From NCBI RefSeq assembly GCF_016862975.1, contig NZ_BONZ01000021.1:224030-288029 (forward strand): a stretch of DNA of 64,000 bases, in the 5' to 3' direction. A program made the translations under genes and the position numbers. Origin of the DNA: Rugosimonospora africana (lineage in GTDB: Bacteria; Actinomycetota; Actinomycetes; Mycobacteriales; Micromonosporaceae). The notes beneath the pieces were generated by a model that ran no database searches, was not told where the DNA came from, and saw only the letters and a list, made by a program, of their open reading frames with translations. Positions 34,227-42,986 of this stretch are shown piece by piece. How positions within the stretch are numbered: the first letter of the stretch is position 1; every line of letters starts with the position of its first letter.

Positions 34227-34802
34227 GTGACGATCAAGCCCGAACCACCGGTACGCCGTGCCCGGCCCGCCCTTTGGCCGGCCAGGCTCGCCGCGTCCGC
34301 CGCCGTGACTCTCGTGGCGACGCTCGCGGTGGCCTCCCCCGCCTGGGCGCACTCCCGGCTGGAGCGCACCGACCCGGCGGACGGATCCACGGTCACCGCT
34401 GCGATGTCAACGGTTACCCTGACGTTCAACGAGATGGTTCGGGGGCAGTTCACGACCGTACGGGTCACCGGCCCGGGCAAGGTCTCCTACAGCGAGGGTC
34501 ATGTGCAGGTGATCGACAACGACGTGCACCAGAAGGTGTACCCACTGCACTCCGGCGCCTACACGGTGGCCTGGCGGGCGATCTCCGCGGACGGGCACCC
34601 GGTCGAGGGGCAGTTCCACTTCACCGTCGCCCTGCCGGCCGGCCAGGAACCGGTCGCCGGCCCGCCCACCGGCCCGGCCGCCGCGGCACCGGGCACCGGC
34701 TCCAACCGCCTGTGGCTGTGGGGCGGCGCGGCCGCGGTGGTCGTCGTGATCGCGGTACTCGCGGTGGCCCTGACCCGGCGGCGGGCGGTGAGCGGCCGAT
34801 GA
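34227..34802 (+). CDS. CopC-domain copper-binding protein
   Basis: This 191-aa protein has a signal peptide cleaved before His42 (WA-HSRLERTDPADG). The mature N-terminal His with Asp122 and His124 (SADGHPVEG) forms the Cu(II) site typical of CopC. The rest is the seven-strand CopC barrel (VTLTFNEMV...YTVAWRAISADGHPVEGQFHFTV). A Pro/Gly linker and C-terminal helix (165-185) anchor it. It would hand copper to the CopD-CtaG protein encoded next (ATGA overlap). The GTG start is leaderless-like. Confidence 0.93.
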   Translation: MTIKPEPPVRRARPALWPARLAASAAVTLVATLAVASPAWAHSRLERTDPADGSTVTAAMSTVTLTFNEMVRGQFTTVRVTGPGKVSYSEGHVQVIDNDVHQKVYPLHSGAYTVAWRAISADGHPVEGQFHFTVALPAGQEPVAGPPTGPAAAAPGTGSNRLWLWGGAAAVVVVIAVLAVALTRRRAVSGR

Positions 34803-36931
34803 GCGTGGATCGCGGTCGGACCGCTGCGGACAGTGCGGCGGCGCCGGTGAGCCCGGCCCCAGCGGGAGCTGTGCCGGAGACGGCTGGCCCGGAGACGGGC
34901 GGCCCGGCCGGCACCCCATTGGCGGGCACCGGTCCGGCGGGCGCCGGTCCGCGCTGGTGGCTGCCGGTGGTGGTCGGCATCGCGGCCCTCGCCGTCCTGG
35001 TACTCGCGCTCGAAGGCGGCCACGGGCTCAACGCCACCACCATCACCGGGCTGCCCGACCCCGGGCGGTTCGTCGACTGGGCGCTGCCGGTGGTCACCCT
35101 CCTCATCGAGGCGCTCGGCACTCTCACCGTCGGCCTGTGCGTCGCCGCCGCGTTCCTGCTGCCCGGCAAGGAGCGGACCGTCGGCGCGCAGGGGTTCCGG
35201 ATGCTGCGCCTCGCGACCGGCTTCGCGCTGGCCTGGACGGTCGCCAGCCTGGCGCTGCTCGTCCTGAGCGTCTCCGACCTGCTCGGCCAGCCGCTGTCCC
35301 AGCTCGGTCCGCGCAGCGTCTACAGCTTCGCCGTGTCCGTGTCCCAGGGCCAGGCTCTGCTGGTACAGGCCGGTATGGCGCTGGTGCTGGCGATCCTGAC
35401 CCGGGTCGGATTGTCCCGGACCAACGCCGCCTGCTGCGCCGTCCTCGCGGTCGTCGCCGTACTGCCGCCCGCGTTCACCGGCCACGCCGCCGGCGCCGGC
35501 AACCACCAGATCGCGGTGACCAGCCTCGCCCTGCACGTCGGCGCCGCCGCGTTGTGGGTCGGCGGGCTGGCCGCGCTGCTGTTGATGCGGCGCAGCAGGC
35601 TGCTAGCCGCCGCGGCCGCCCGGTACAGCCGGCTGGCCCTGTTCTGCTGGGTCACGGTCGCGATCAGCGGGGTGGCCAACGCCTGGGTCCGGCTGGGTTC
35701 TTTCGACCAGCTGTGGCGCTCCAGCTACGGGGTACTGGTGATCGGCAAGCTGGCCGCGCTGGTACTGCTCGGCGGCATCGGGGCGGCACACCGGTCCGGT
35801 ACGCTGCCGGCTCTGCGGGCCGGCAACCGTCGGGCGTTCTGGCGCCTGGCCGCCGGCGAGCTGGTCGTCTTCGGGGCGACGTTCGGCCTCGCGGTGGCCC
35901 TGTCCCGCAGCCCCACCCCGGTGGGGACCAACCCGGTCGACACGAATCCCGTGGTGGACATCCTCGGCTTCGGCATGCCGCCGAAGCCGACCCTGACCGC
36001 GATGATCAGCGACGTGCTGCCGGACATGTTCTTCCTGGCCGTCACCGTCGCCGGCACGCTGGCCTATCTGGTCGGGGTGTGGCGGCTGCGCCGGGCCGGG
36101 CATCGCTGGCCGGTGGCGCGCACCGCCAGCTGGATCGCCGGCATGGTCCTGCTGGCCGCGGTGACCGACCTGGGCGTGGCCCGGTACGCGTACGTGCTGT
36201 TCAGCGTGCACATGGCCCAGCACATGGTGCTGTCGATGCCGGTACCGATCCTGCTCGTCGGCGGTGCCCCGCTCACGCTGGCGCTGCGTACCCTGCGCCG
36301 GCCGGTCGACCCGGACGTGCGAGGCGCCCGGGACTGGCTGCTGATCATCCTGCACAGCCGGGTCATGAAGGTGTTCACCCACCCGCTGGTGGCCCTGGCC
36401 CTCTACGTCGCCAGCCTGTACGGGCTGTACTTCAGCGGCCTGCTCGGCACGCTGATGCGGTACCACCTCGGCCACCTGGCGATGCTCACGCACTTCGTGA
36501 TCGCCGGGTACCTGCTGTTCTGGGTACTCATCGGCATCGACCCCGGGCGCCGGCAGTTCCCGCAGCCGGTGCTCGTTCTGGTCCACTTCGCCGCGATGGT
36601 CTTCCACGCGTTCTTCGGCGTCATCCTGCTCCAGTCGAACACGGTCATCTCGGCGGACTGGTACACGTCGGTCCACCCGAGCTGGGCGCCGAGCCTGCTC
36701 TCCGATCAGCGCCTCGGCGCGAGCATCGCCTGGGCGTTCGGCGAGATCCCGGCCGCGGTCGTGTTCGGCATCCTGGTGCTGCGCTGGATCCGGTCGGACG
36801 AGCGCGAACAGGCCCGGCTCGACCGGGCAGCGGACCGTGCCCAGGCCACCGGCGAGGAGGACGAGCTGGCCCGGTACAACGCGTTCCTGCAGCGGGCCGC
36901 GGAGGCCGACGCCCGGCGCGGCGGCCGCTGA
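34799..36931 (+). CDS. CopD-CtaG fusion: copper transport and caa3 oxidase assembly protein
   Basis: This 710-aa membrane protein joins two families. The N-terminal half (about 50-390) is CopD-like, with ITSLALHVGAAALWVGGLAALLL and conserved His in a helix. The C-terminal half (about 400-680) is CtaG, the caa3 cytochrome oxidase assembly factor, with VHMAQHMVLSMPVPILLVGGAP, HLGHLAMLTHFVIAGYLLFWVLIGIDP and HFAAMVFHAFFGVILLQS. Together it has around 16 helices. It presumably imports copper from CopC and supplies it to oxidase assembly. The first 45 residues are Pro/Ala-rich and cytoplasmic. Such fusions occur in actinobacteria. Confidence 0.92.
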   Translation: MSVDRGRTAADSAAAPVSPAPAGAVPETAGPETGGPAGTPLAGTGPAGAGPRWWLPVVVGIAALAVLVLALEGGHGLNATTITGLPDPGRFVDWALPVVTLLIEALGTLTVGLCVAAAFLLPGKERTVGAQGFRMLRLATGFALAWTVASLALLVLSVSDLLGQPLSQLGPRSVYSFAVSVSQGQALLVQAGMALVLAILTRVGLSRTNAACCAVLAVVAVLPPAFTGHAAGAGNHQIAVTSLALHVGAAALWVGGLAALLLMRRSRLLAAAAARYSRLALFCWVTVAISGVANAWVRLGSFDQLWRSSYGVLVIGKLAALVLLGGIGAAHRSGTLPALRAGNRRAFWRLAAGELVVFGATFGLAVALSRSPTPVGTNPVDTNPVVDILGFGMPPKPTLTAMISDVLPDMFFLAVTVAGTLAYLVGVWRLRRAGHRWPVARTASWIAGMVLLAAVTDLGVARYAYVLFSVHMAQHMVLSMPVPILLVGGAPLTLALRTLRRPVDPDVRGARDWLLIILHSRVMKVFTHPLVALALYVASLYGLYFSGLLGTLMRYHLGHLAMLTHFVIAGYLLFWVLIGIDPGRRQFPQPVLVLVHFAAMVFHAFFGVILLQSNTVISADWYTSVHPSWAPSLLSDQRLGASIAWAFGEIPAAVVFGILVLRWIRSDEREQARLDRAADRAQATGEEDELARYNAFLQRAAEADARRGGR

Positions 36932-37003
36932 ACGGGTCGCGGTCGCTGAACCGGCCGCCGGCGCTGAGCGAATCGCCGTTGTTGAGCGGGCCGCCGGCGG
37001 TCA
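36929..37003. repeat. 18-bp degenerate repeat with four in-phase TGA stops
   Basis: Starting at the stop of the CopD-CtaG gene, TGA recurs exactly every 18 nt at 36929, 36947, 36965 and 36983, embedded in variants of GC[GC]G[GT]CGCTGA. The next step, 37001, is TCA, the reverse-strand stop of the anti-sigma gene. The array fills the whole gap between the convergent genes and gives redundant stops. Confidence 0.75.
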
Positions 37004-37765
37004 GGCCACGCCGCGGTCGCGGGCCCGCGCCTCGCGGGCGCCGGGCGCGCCGCCGCCCGGGCGCAGCTCGACCACGTTCTCCCTGGGCGGGTCCTGCCGC
37101 CACCGCGACCGGTCGCGCCGCCGGCCGGCGCCCACCGGTGGGTCCTGGTTGAGCGAGGGCCGGCACATCGCCACCACGATCGCGTACCCGACCAGGAGCA
37201 GCACGTGGCTGGCCAGCCGGCTCGCCGCCACCGTGCCGTCGATCAGGTCACCGAGGCTCATCGCGGTCAGCACGCCCACGAACGCGGTCAGCGTCGGCAC
37301 CACACCGGCCGGGCGGCTGCGCCGCCACGCGATGAACAGGAACCCCGCGCCGACGGCCAGGTTCCACGCCGCGGACTCGTGCGCCAGATGGTCGAGGCTG
37401 GCGCCCTCCATCCGACCGTCGGCCATCGCGCCGGCCATCGTCGCCCCGACCATCCCCGGCCCGGCCATCTGCGCCACGCCGAGCAGCACCTGCCCGGCGC
37501 CGATCGCGCCGAGCGCCACCCGCAGCGCGGCGGCCCAGTGGGTACGGCGGCCCCGGGGTACCGCGTCGAGCACACTGTCCGGTACGCCCGGAACGGAGGC
37601 CACGGGCCCCAGCCGGGCGAGCCGGGTGACCGCCGCCGCGTCCTCGAACCACTGCCGGCACTCGGCGCATCCGGCGAGATGGGCGTCCACCAGCGGGGCC
37701 TGGTCGGCGTCCTCCTCACCGTCCAGGCGCGCCGACAGCGCCTCGCGCCACTGACCGCATCCCAT
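37001..37765 (-). CDS. Membrane anti-sigma factor with zinc-finger domain
   Basis: This 254-aa protein begins with a ZAS-type anti-sigma domain: HLAGCAEC (H-X3-C-X2-C, residues 29-36). About five or six membrane helices follow at 78-205 (ALRVALGAIGAGQVLLGVA, AAWNLAVGAGFLFIAWR, VVPTLTAFVGVLTAMSLGDL and VLLLVGYAIVVAM), with a basic tail. It should hold the adjacent sigma factor at the membrane and release it on a signal, perhaps copper given the locus. The extended membrane part resembles a sensor. Its promoter carries GGGAAC-N17-CGAC 10-36 bp upstream, suggesting autoregulation. Confidence 0.88.
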   Translation of the reverse strand: MGCGQWREALSARLDGEEDADQAPLVDAHLAGCAECRQWFEDAAAVTRLARLGPVASVPGVPDSVLDAVPRGRRTHWAAALRVALGAIGAGQVLLGVAQMAGPGMVGATMAGAMADGRMEGASLDHLAHESAAWNLAVGAGFLFIAWRRSRPAGVVPTLTAFVGVLTAMSLGDLIDGTVAASRLASHVLLLVGYAIVVAMCRPSLNQDPPVGAGRRRDRSRWRQDPPRENVVELRPGGGAPGAREARARDRGVA

Positions 37766-37774
37766 AGTCGACAG

Positions 37775-37801
37775 GTCGCCGGGCGCGGCCCGTTGGTTCC
37801 C
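37775..37801 (-). promoter_or_regulatory. ECF-type promoter of the anti-sigma gene
   Basis: On the reverse strand, GGGAAC (37801-37796), a 17-bp spacer, then CGAC (37778-37775). The start codon at 37765 lies 13 nt after the CGAC start, identical to the copC geometry, so a leaderless message is likely. Confidence 0.65.
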
Positions 37802-37848
37802 GGGTGCCCCGGGAAAATCCGACTAAGTAGGCAGGCTACGGTTGCGTC

Positions 37849-38430
37849 ATGGTCGGGTCCGGGTACGACGACGAAACGATCACGAACGCCGCGCTGGCCG
37901 CGAGGGACGGCGACCGCGCGGCCGCGACCACCTTCGTCGAGCTGACCCAGCGGCACGTGCACCGGTTCCTCGGCCACCTCGCCGACGTCCGGGACGTCGA
38001 GGACCTGGCCCAGGAGACCTACCTGCGGGCGATGTCCGGGCTGCGCGGGTTCGCCGCCCGGTCCTCGGCCCGCACCTGGCTGCTGTCGATCGCCCGCCGG
38101 GTCGCGGCCGACCACGTCCGTACCGCCTCACGCAGGCCCCGCACCACGCGGCTCGACGACCGGGAGTCCGACGCCGAGACCGCCACCGCCCGGGTGGCCG
38201 GCGGCTTCGAGGACGCCGTAGTGCTCCAGCACCTGCTGGCCGGTCTCGACCGGGACCGGCGCGAGGCGTTCGTCGCGACCCAGGTGCTGGGGCTCAGTTA
38301 CGCGGACGCGGCCGAGGTGTGCGACTGCCCGATCGGCACGATCCGGTCCCGGGTCGCCCGGGCCCGCGAGGATCTCGTGACCGCCCTGAACGACGACCGG
38401 GACGCCGGCCACGGCAGGACCGCGACGTAA
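37849..38430 (+). CDS. ECF sigma factor (SigC-like), partner of the membrane anti-sigma
   Basis: This 193-aa ECF sigma has region 2 at about 22-90 (FVELTQRHVHRFLGHLADVRDVEDLAQETYLRAMSGLRGFAARSSARTWLLSIARRVAADHVR). Region 4 is at about 120-180 (LLAGLDRDRREAFVATQVLGLSYADAAEVCDCPIGTIRSRVARAREDLV). It is divergent from the membrane anti-sigma gene, and both are next to the copper genes. SigC-type sigma factors have been linked to copper in mycobacteria (general knowledge). The upstream GGGAAAA-N18-CTACGG is a weaker version of the local promoter motif. The stop region is duplicated downstream. Confidence 0.92.
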   Translation: MVGSGYDDETITNAALAARDGDRAAATTFVELTQRHVHRFLGHLADVRDVEDLAQETYLRAMSGLRGFAARSSARTWLLSIARRVAADHVRTASRRPRTTRLDDRESDAETATARVAGGFEDAVVLQHLLAGLDRDRREAFVATQVLGLSYADAAEVCDCPIGTIRSRVARAREDLVTALNDDRDAGHGRTAT

Positions 38431-38458
38431 CGACCACCTTCCGCCGGCAGGACCGCGA
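38412..38458. repeat. 14-nt duplication around the sigma-gene stop
   Basis: CGGCAGGACCGCGA occurs at 38412-38425, the last codons before the TAA at 38428, and again at 38445-38458, a period of 33. This is another example of a duplicated gene end in this window. Confidence 0.65.
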
Positions 38459-38563
38459 GGTCACCGGGGTCCGGCCGGACGCGGTGCCGGGCGCCTTGAC
38501 CCGACTGAATACTGTGTCGATCGTGCTCGTGATGACGACGCGATCCGCGATCGGCGACTGCTC

Positions 38564-39928
38564 GTGACGACGACGCAATCCGCGACCCGCAACGGCCGCG
38601 ACGGAACCAAGAAACCCATGGCGACACCGGTGAGGCTGCGCCTGCTCGCCGGGTCGGCGATTCTCCTCGCGGCGGCGTTGCTCGCGGTGACCACCGCCGG
38701 CATGGTCCAGACGCGCCAGCAGGTCAGGGTCATCGGCGAGCAGGCCGCCCCGCAGGCCGCCACCGCGTCCGACCTCTACCTCGCGCTCAGCGACCTGGAC
38801 TCCCAGGTGGCCCGCCTCATCATGATCGGCAACTCGGACGAACTGTCGGCCAGCCGGCTCGACGCGCTGCTCACGTACCAGCGACGCAGTGCCGAGGTGG
38901 ACGCCGACCTGTCCCGGGCGCAGAACGCGGCCGTCACCGAGGCCACCCGTGCCCAGTTGGGCACGCTCGCCACCCAGCTCGCCCTGTACCGCCAGCTGGC
39001 CTGGCAGGCGCTCGCCGTCCAGGACCAGGCGACCGACCAGGCGCCGGGCCGGCCGCCGGCCGACACCCTCGGGTACTACGCCCGGGCCAACACCCTGTTG
39101 CACGCCGACCTGCTGCCCACAGCGAAGGCGCTGCGCGCGGCCAATCAGGCCACGCTGGAGCGCAGCTACGCGCGGCAGCGCACGATCGCGTGGTGGGGGG
39201 TCGGGCTCGCCGTGCTGTTCGGCACGGCCGGGGTGGTCCTGCTCGTGGCACTCCAGTGGCGGCTGACCCGGAGCTTCCGCCGTCTGGTCAATCCGGCGCT
39301 GGCCCTGGCGACGCTGGCCACCGCCGGCTTGGTCGTCTCGGCCGGCGTGGTCTTCGTGAGCGAGACTCACCGGTTGGACAGCGCGCAGCGCACCAGTTTC
39401 GCGCCGTTCCTCGCGCTGACCGCGGCGCAGGCGGTCAGCTACGACGCGGCCGGGGACACCAGCCGGTACCTCATCTCCGCCGACCCCGGCGACGTCCAGC
39501 AGGACGTGGCGACCAAGTCCCGGTGCGTGATCGACGGCGGGGCCTGCGGCCGGGGCGGCGACGACCTCACGGCCGGGCTGAACGACCTCGGGACGGCGCC
39601 GACCGGCACCGGGCCGGACGCGCTGGACCGGTGGAACGCATACCAGCGTGACCACAACCAGATCGTGGCCCTGGCCGACGGGGGCAAGCTCAGCACCGCG
39701 GTGGACCGGCTCACCGGCATCGCCCGGGGCGACGCCGCGTTCGACTTCTTCTACTACGACACCGCGGTCAGCCAGGTCACCGCCAGTCGCGAGGCCAGCT
39801 TCGAGGACGCCATCACCGGTGCACGCGGCGCGCTGTCGGGGTGGACGGTGATCCCGGCGGTCCTGATGGGCGCGGTCATGCTCCTGGTACTGGTGGGAAT
39901 CCGACCCCGGCTCGCCGAATACCGTTAG
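38564..39928 (+). CDS. Membrane protein with two sensor-like helical ectodomains
   Basis: This 454-aa protein has helices at about 25-47, 210-232, 246-268 and 430-448. Two extracytoplasmic helical regions (about 50-205 and 270-425) are rich in Ala, Leu, Gln and Asp and resemble the four-helix-bundle sensor modules of chemoreceptors and histidine kinases. No kinase, HAMP-output or enzyme domain follows. The two halves look like a duplicated TM-ectodomain-TM unit. The start is probably the GTG at 38564, though an ATG at 38618 is nearer the first helix. Function unknown; it may be a stand-alone sensor or envelope protein. Confidence 0.7.
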   Translation: MTTTQSATRNGRDGTKKPMATPVRLRLLAGSAILLAAALLAVTTAGMVQTRQQVRVIGEQAAPQAATASDLYLALSDLDSQVARLIMIGNSDELSASRLDALLTYQRRSAEVDADLSRAQNAAVTEATRAQLGTLATQLALYRQLAWQALAVQDQATDQAPGRPPADTLGYYARANTLLHADLLPTAKALRAANQATLERSYARQRTIAWWGVGLAVLFGTAGVVLLVALQWRLTRSFRRLVNPALALATLATAGLVVSAGVVFVSETHRLDSAQRTSFAPFLALTAAQAVSYDAAGDTSRYLISADPGDVQQDVATKSRCVIDGGACGRGGDDLTAGLNDLGTAPTGTGPDALDRWNAYQRDHNQIVALADGGKLSTAVDRLTGIARGDAAFDFFYYDTAVSQVTASREASFEDAITGARGALSGWTVIPAVLMGAVMLLVLVGIRPRLAEYR

Positions 39929-40155
39929 TGGAACTGCGGGACGATCAGGTAGATCCCGTAGATCGCACCCGCCGCGCACAGCAGGAAGCACAGCACGGCG
40001 ATCCCGAACCCGAGCGACGTCGCCTGACCCCGCTCGCGGGCCGAGCCGGCGAGAGACAGCCCGAGCACGCCGCCGGTGAAGACGATGACGGTACCGGCGC
40101 CGGCCAGCAGGCCGACGAGGAGCACCAGACCCAATGAGTGCCACGCGATGTTCAT
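39925..40155 (-). CDS. Small two-helix membrane protein next to Pit
   Basis: This 76-aa protein is made of two hydrophobic helices (LGLVLLVGLLAGAGTVIVFTGGVLGLSL and LGFGIAVLCFLLCAAGAIYGIYLIV) joined by a charged loop (AGSARERGQAT). AAAGGAGC precedes the ATG at 40155. It follows the phosphate transporter gene by 118 bp on the same strand, and similar small proteins often accompany Pit transporters in actinobacteria. It overlaps the convergent gene by four bases. Confidence 0.72.
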   Translation of the reverse strand: MNIAWHSLGLVLLVGLLAGAGTVIVFTGGVLGLSLAGSARERGQATSLGFGIAVLCFLLCAAGAIYGIYLIVPQFH

Positions 40156-40273
40156 AGCCGCTCCTTTCGATTCGACCGCTCTGGCTCGGCGCGTCTGGCG
40201 CCGCGCCGCGACCCAGACCAGTCGCTGGTCAGGCCGACGTACGCACCGCGCCCCGACCCAGACCGGTCGCCGA

Positions 40274-41422
40274 TCAGGCCGGAGTACCGGCCGGGGTGGG
40301 CGTGGGGCGCGTCTGGGTCGCTCCTGAGGAGTCGACCTCGTTGATGTTCCCGGCGTGGATCGCGTTGGGCCGGGACCGGAGGTAGATCGCGGCGGCCGCG
40401 GCGACGCCGAGCGCCGCGACCAGCACGATGCCCCAGGTGCCCGCCGAGGCGAGCCGGCCGGCCAGCGCGCCGACCACCGCCGCCGCGGGCAGCGTGAGTA
40501 CCCAGGCGATGACCATCTGCCCGGCGACGCCCCAGCGCACCTCGGCCAGCCGCTTGCCCACACCGGACCCGATGACCGAGCCGGAGCACACATGGGTGGT
40601 GGACAGCGCGTAGCCCTGGTGGGACGACGCGAGGATGACCGCCGCCGCGGCCGTCTCCGCCGCGAAGCCCTGCGGCGACTCGACCTGTGTGATGCGGTGG
40701 CCGACGGTGCGGATGATGCGCCAGCCGCCGAGGTAGGTGCCGGCCGCGATGGCCAGCCCGGCGGTCACGATGACCCAGAACGGCGGCCCCGACCCGGACG
40801 GCAGTTCCTTCGCCGCGATCAGGGTCAGCGTGATGACGCCCATCGTCTTCTGAGCGTCATTCGTACCGTGCGCGAGCGACACCATCGACGCCGAGATCGC
40901 CTGGCCGGAGCGGAACCCGCGGGTCACCGTGTCCTTGCGCGCCCGGCGGGTCAGCGTGTAGACGGCGAACGTCGCGATCAGCGCGACGAAACCGGCGATC
41001 AGCGGTGAGGCCAGCGCCGGGATGATGACCTTCTCCATCACCTTGTCGAAGTGCACCGCGCCGTGGCCGGCGGCGATCCAGGTCGCTCCGATGAGCCCGC
41101 CGAACAGCGCGTGCGACGAACTGGACGGCAGACCGGCGAGCCAGGTCATCAGGTTCCACAGGATCGCGCCGATGAGCCCGCCGAACACGATCGCCGGAGT
41201 GATCTTCGCGTCGTCGACGATGCCGCCGGAAATCGTCTTGGCCACCTGTACCGACAGGAACGCTCCGACGATGTTGAGTACCGCGGACAGGCCGACCGCC
41301 ACCTTTGGTCGCAGCGCGCCGGTGGCGATGGAAGTCGCCATCGCGTTCGCGGTGTCGTGAAAGCCGTTGGTGAAGTCGAACGCCAGCGCTGTGATGATGA
41401 CCAGCACGACGAGCAGGGACAT
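40274..41422 (-). CDS. pit: Low-affinity inorganic phosphate transporter (Pit family)
   Basis: This 382-aa permease takes up metal-phosphate by proton symport. Both inverted family signatures are present: DFTNGFHDTANAMATSIATGAL near the N-terminus and SLAHGTNDAQKTMGVITL in the middle. About ten helices run to residue 355, with a short Thr/Pro-rich tail. The ATG at 41422 has a strong SD (AGAGGAGG). A small membrane protein gene follows. No PhoU-like gene is adjacent. Confidence 0.96.
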   Translation of the reverse strand: MSLLVVLVIITALAFDFTNGFHDTANAMATSIATGALRPKVAVGLSAVLNIVGAFLSVQVAKTISGGIVDDAKITPAIVFGGLIGAILWNLMTWLAGLPSSSSHALFGGLIGATWIAAGHGAVHFDKVMEKVIIPALASPLIAGFVALIATFAVYTLTRRARKDTVTRGFRSGQAISASMVSLAHGTNDAQKTMGVITLTLIAAKELPSGSGPPFWVIVTAGLAIAAGTYLGGWRIIRTVGHRITQVESPQGFAAETAAAAVILASSHQGYALSTTHVCSGSVIGSGVGKRLAEVRWGVAGQMVIAWVLTLPAAAVVGALAGRLASAGTWGIVLVAALGVAAAAAIYLRSRPNAIHAGNINEVDSSGATQTRPTPTPAGTPA

Positions 41423-41656
41423 GGGGCCTCCTCTCGATTGCCGCCAGGCTAGGCCGCCGTCCGCAAACATCGGGCGATGGACACATGGCAATGGGGTGAA
41501 CGCGGTGACGGCCGCCACAGCCGCGCCACACCGCCACGGATGCCGGGCCGCCTGCCAGAGCGATCTGGCCGCAAGGCAGACTGCACCTGACGGCTTGGGG
41601 TCGCCGCCATGCGATCACGGTGCCGTCACCGCGGGAAACCGGTCCTGGGAGGGCAT

Positions 41657-42883
41657 GTGGCCTACTCGTTCCTGAGTCACCTGGAATGCTCGCGTACTGG
41701 CACGACCTATGACGCCGACACCGTGCAGGGGCTCAGCGCCGACAACGCTCCCCTACTGGCCCGGTACGACCTCGACGGGGTGGCCGCCACGGTCAGCCCG
41801 GCCGAGATCGCGTCCCGGCCGCCGACGCTGTGGCGCTACCACGAGGTGTTGCCGGTCCGCGACGAAGCGAACGTGATCACCATGGGTGAGGGGATGACTC
41901 CGCTGATCCCCCTGTCCACGTACGGCGCGAAGATCGGGGTGCCCGGTCTCCTGATGAAGGACGAGGGAGTCATCCCGACCGGCACGTTCAAGGCCCGGGG
42001 CGCGGCCGTGGGCGTGTCCCGCGCGGCCGAGCTGGGGGTACGCGGCATCGCCATGCCCACCAACGGCAACGCCGGTTCGGCCTGGGCCTCCTACGCCGCC
42101 CGCGCCGGACTGGCCAGCCTGATCGCGATGCCGCTGGACGCCCCGCTCATCACCCGGGTGGAGTGCGTGGTGGCCGGGGCCGAGCTGTACCTGGTCGACG
42201 GACTCATCGGAGACGCCGGCCGGCTGATCGGCGAGGCGGTCGCGGCGCGCGGAGGGTACCAGGACGTGTCCACCCTCAAGGAGCCGTACCGCATCGAAGG
42301 CAAGAAGACCATGGGGTACGAGATCGCCGAACAGCTGGGCTGGCGGATGCCCGACGTCATCTGCTATCCGGCCGGCGGCGGGGTCGGCCTGATCGGCATC
42401 TACAAGGCGTTGCTGGAGATGCGTACGCTCGGCTGGATCCCGGACCAACTCCCCCGGCTCGTCGCGGTGCAGGCCGAGGGCTGCGACCCGATCGTGCGGG
42501 CGTTCAAGTCCGGCGCGAAGACCAGCGAGCCGGTCCAGAACGCGAGCACGGTGGCGTTCGGCATCACGGTACCGAAGGCTCTGGGCGACTTCCTGGTCCT
42601 GGACGCGGTACGGGCCACCGGCGGCACCGCGGTCGCGGTCAGCGACCCGGCCCTGCTGGCCGAGCAGCATACTCTCGCGGCGCAGGAGGGCACGTTCATC
42701 TGCCCGGAGGGCGCCGCGTGCCTGGCCGCGGTGCGGCAGTTGCGGGAGTCCGGCTGGCTCGCCGAGCGCGACCGGGTACTGGTGCTCAACACCGGCGCGG
42801 GCCTCAAGTACCCGGACACCGTTCAGGTCGACGTACCCACCCTCCCCCACGACGGTCACATCCCGGCCGCACCGGCCGCCTAG
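41657..42883 (+). CDS. thrC: Threonine synthase
   Basis: This 408-aa PLP enzyme converts O-phosphohomoserine to threonine. The PLP lysine is Lys112 in PTGTFKARG. NGNAGSAWASYAARAG and the glycine-rich PAGGGVGLIGIYKAL phosphate loop are typical. The N-terminus HLECSRTGTTYDAD keeps one of the cysteines of the LxCxxCG finger found in many homologues. I choose the GTG at 41657, after GGGAGGGC, because the family begins at this block. The gene stands alone, far from hom/thrB, suggesting a second or relocated copy. Confidence 0.92.
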   Translation: MAYSFLSHLECSRTGTTYDADTVQGLSADNAPLLARYDLDGVAATVSPAEIASRPPTLWRYHEVLPVRDEANVITMGEGMTPLIPLSTYGAKIGVPGLLMKDEGVIPTGTFKARGAAVGVSRAAELGVRGIAMPTNGNAGSAWASYAARAGLASLIAMPLDAPLITRVECVVAGAELYLVDGLIGDAGRLIGEAVAARGGYQDVSTLKEPYRIEGKKTMGYEIAEQLGWRMPDVICYPAGGGVGLIGIYKALLEMRTLGWIPDQLPRLVAVQAEGCDPIVRAFKSGAKTSEPVQNASTVAFGITVPKALGDFLVLDAVRATGGTAVAVSDPALLAEQHTLAAQEGTFICPEGAACLAAVRQLRESGWLAERDRVLVLNTGAGLKYPDTVQVDVPTLPHDGHIPAAPAA

Positions 42884-42986
42884 GACGCGTTCCGGTCTGC
42901 CCTGTCCTCCGGTGGCTCCGGCCGCCGGAGGTTGTCCGCCCTGCCGCCCGGGGCTAACGGCCGGGCGGGCGACCGACGGGGCGGGG

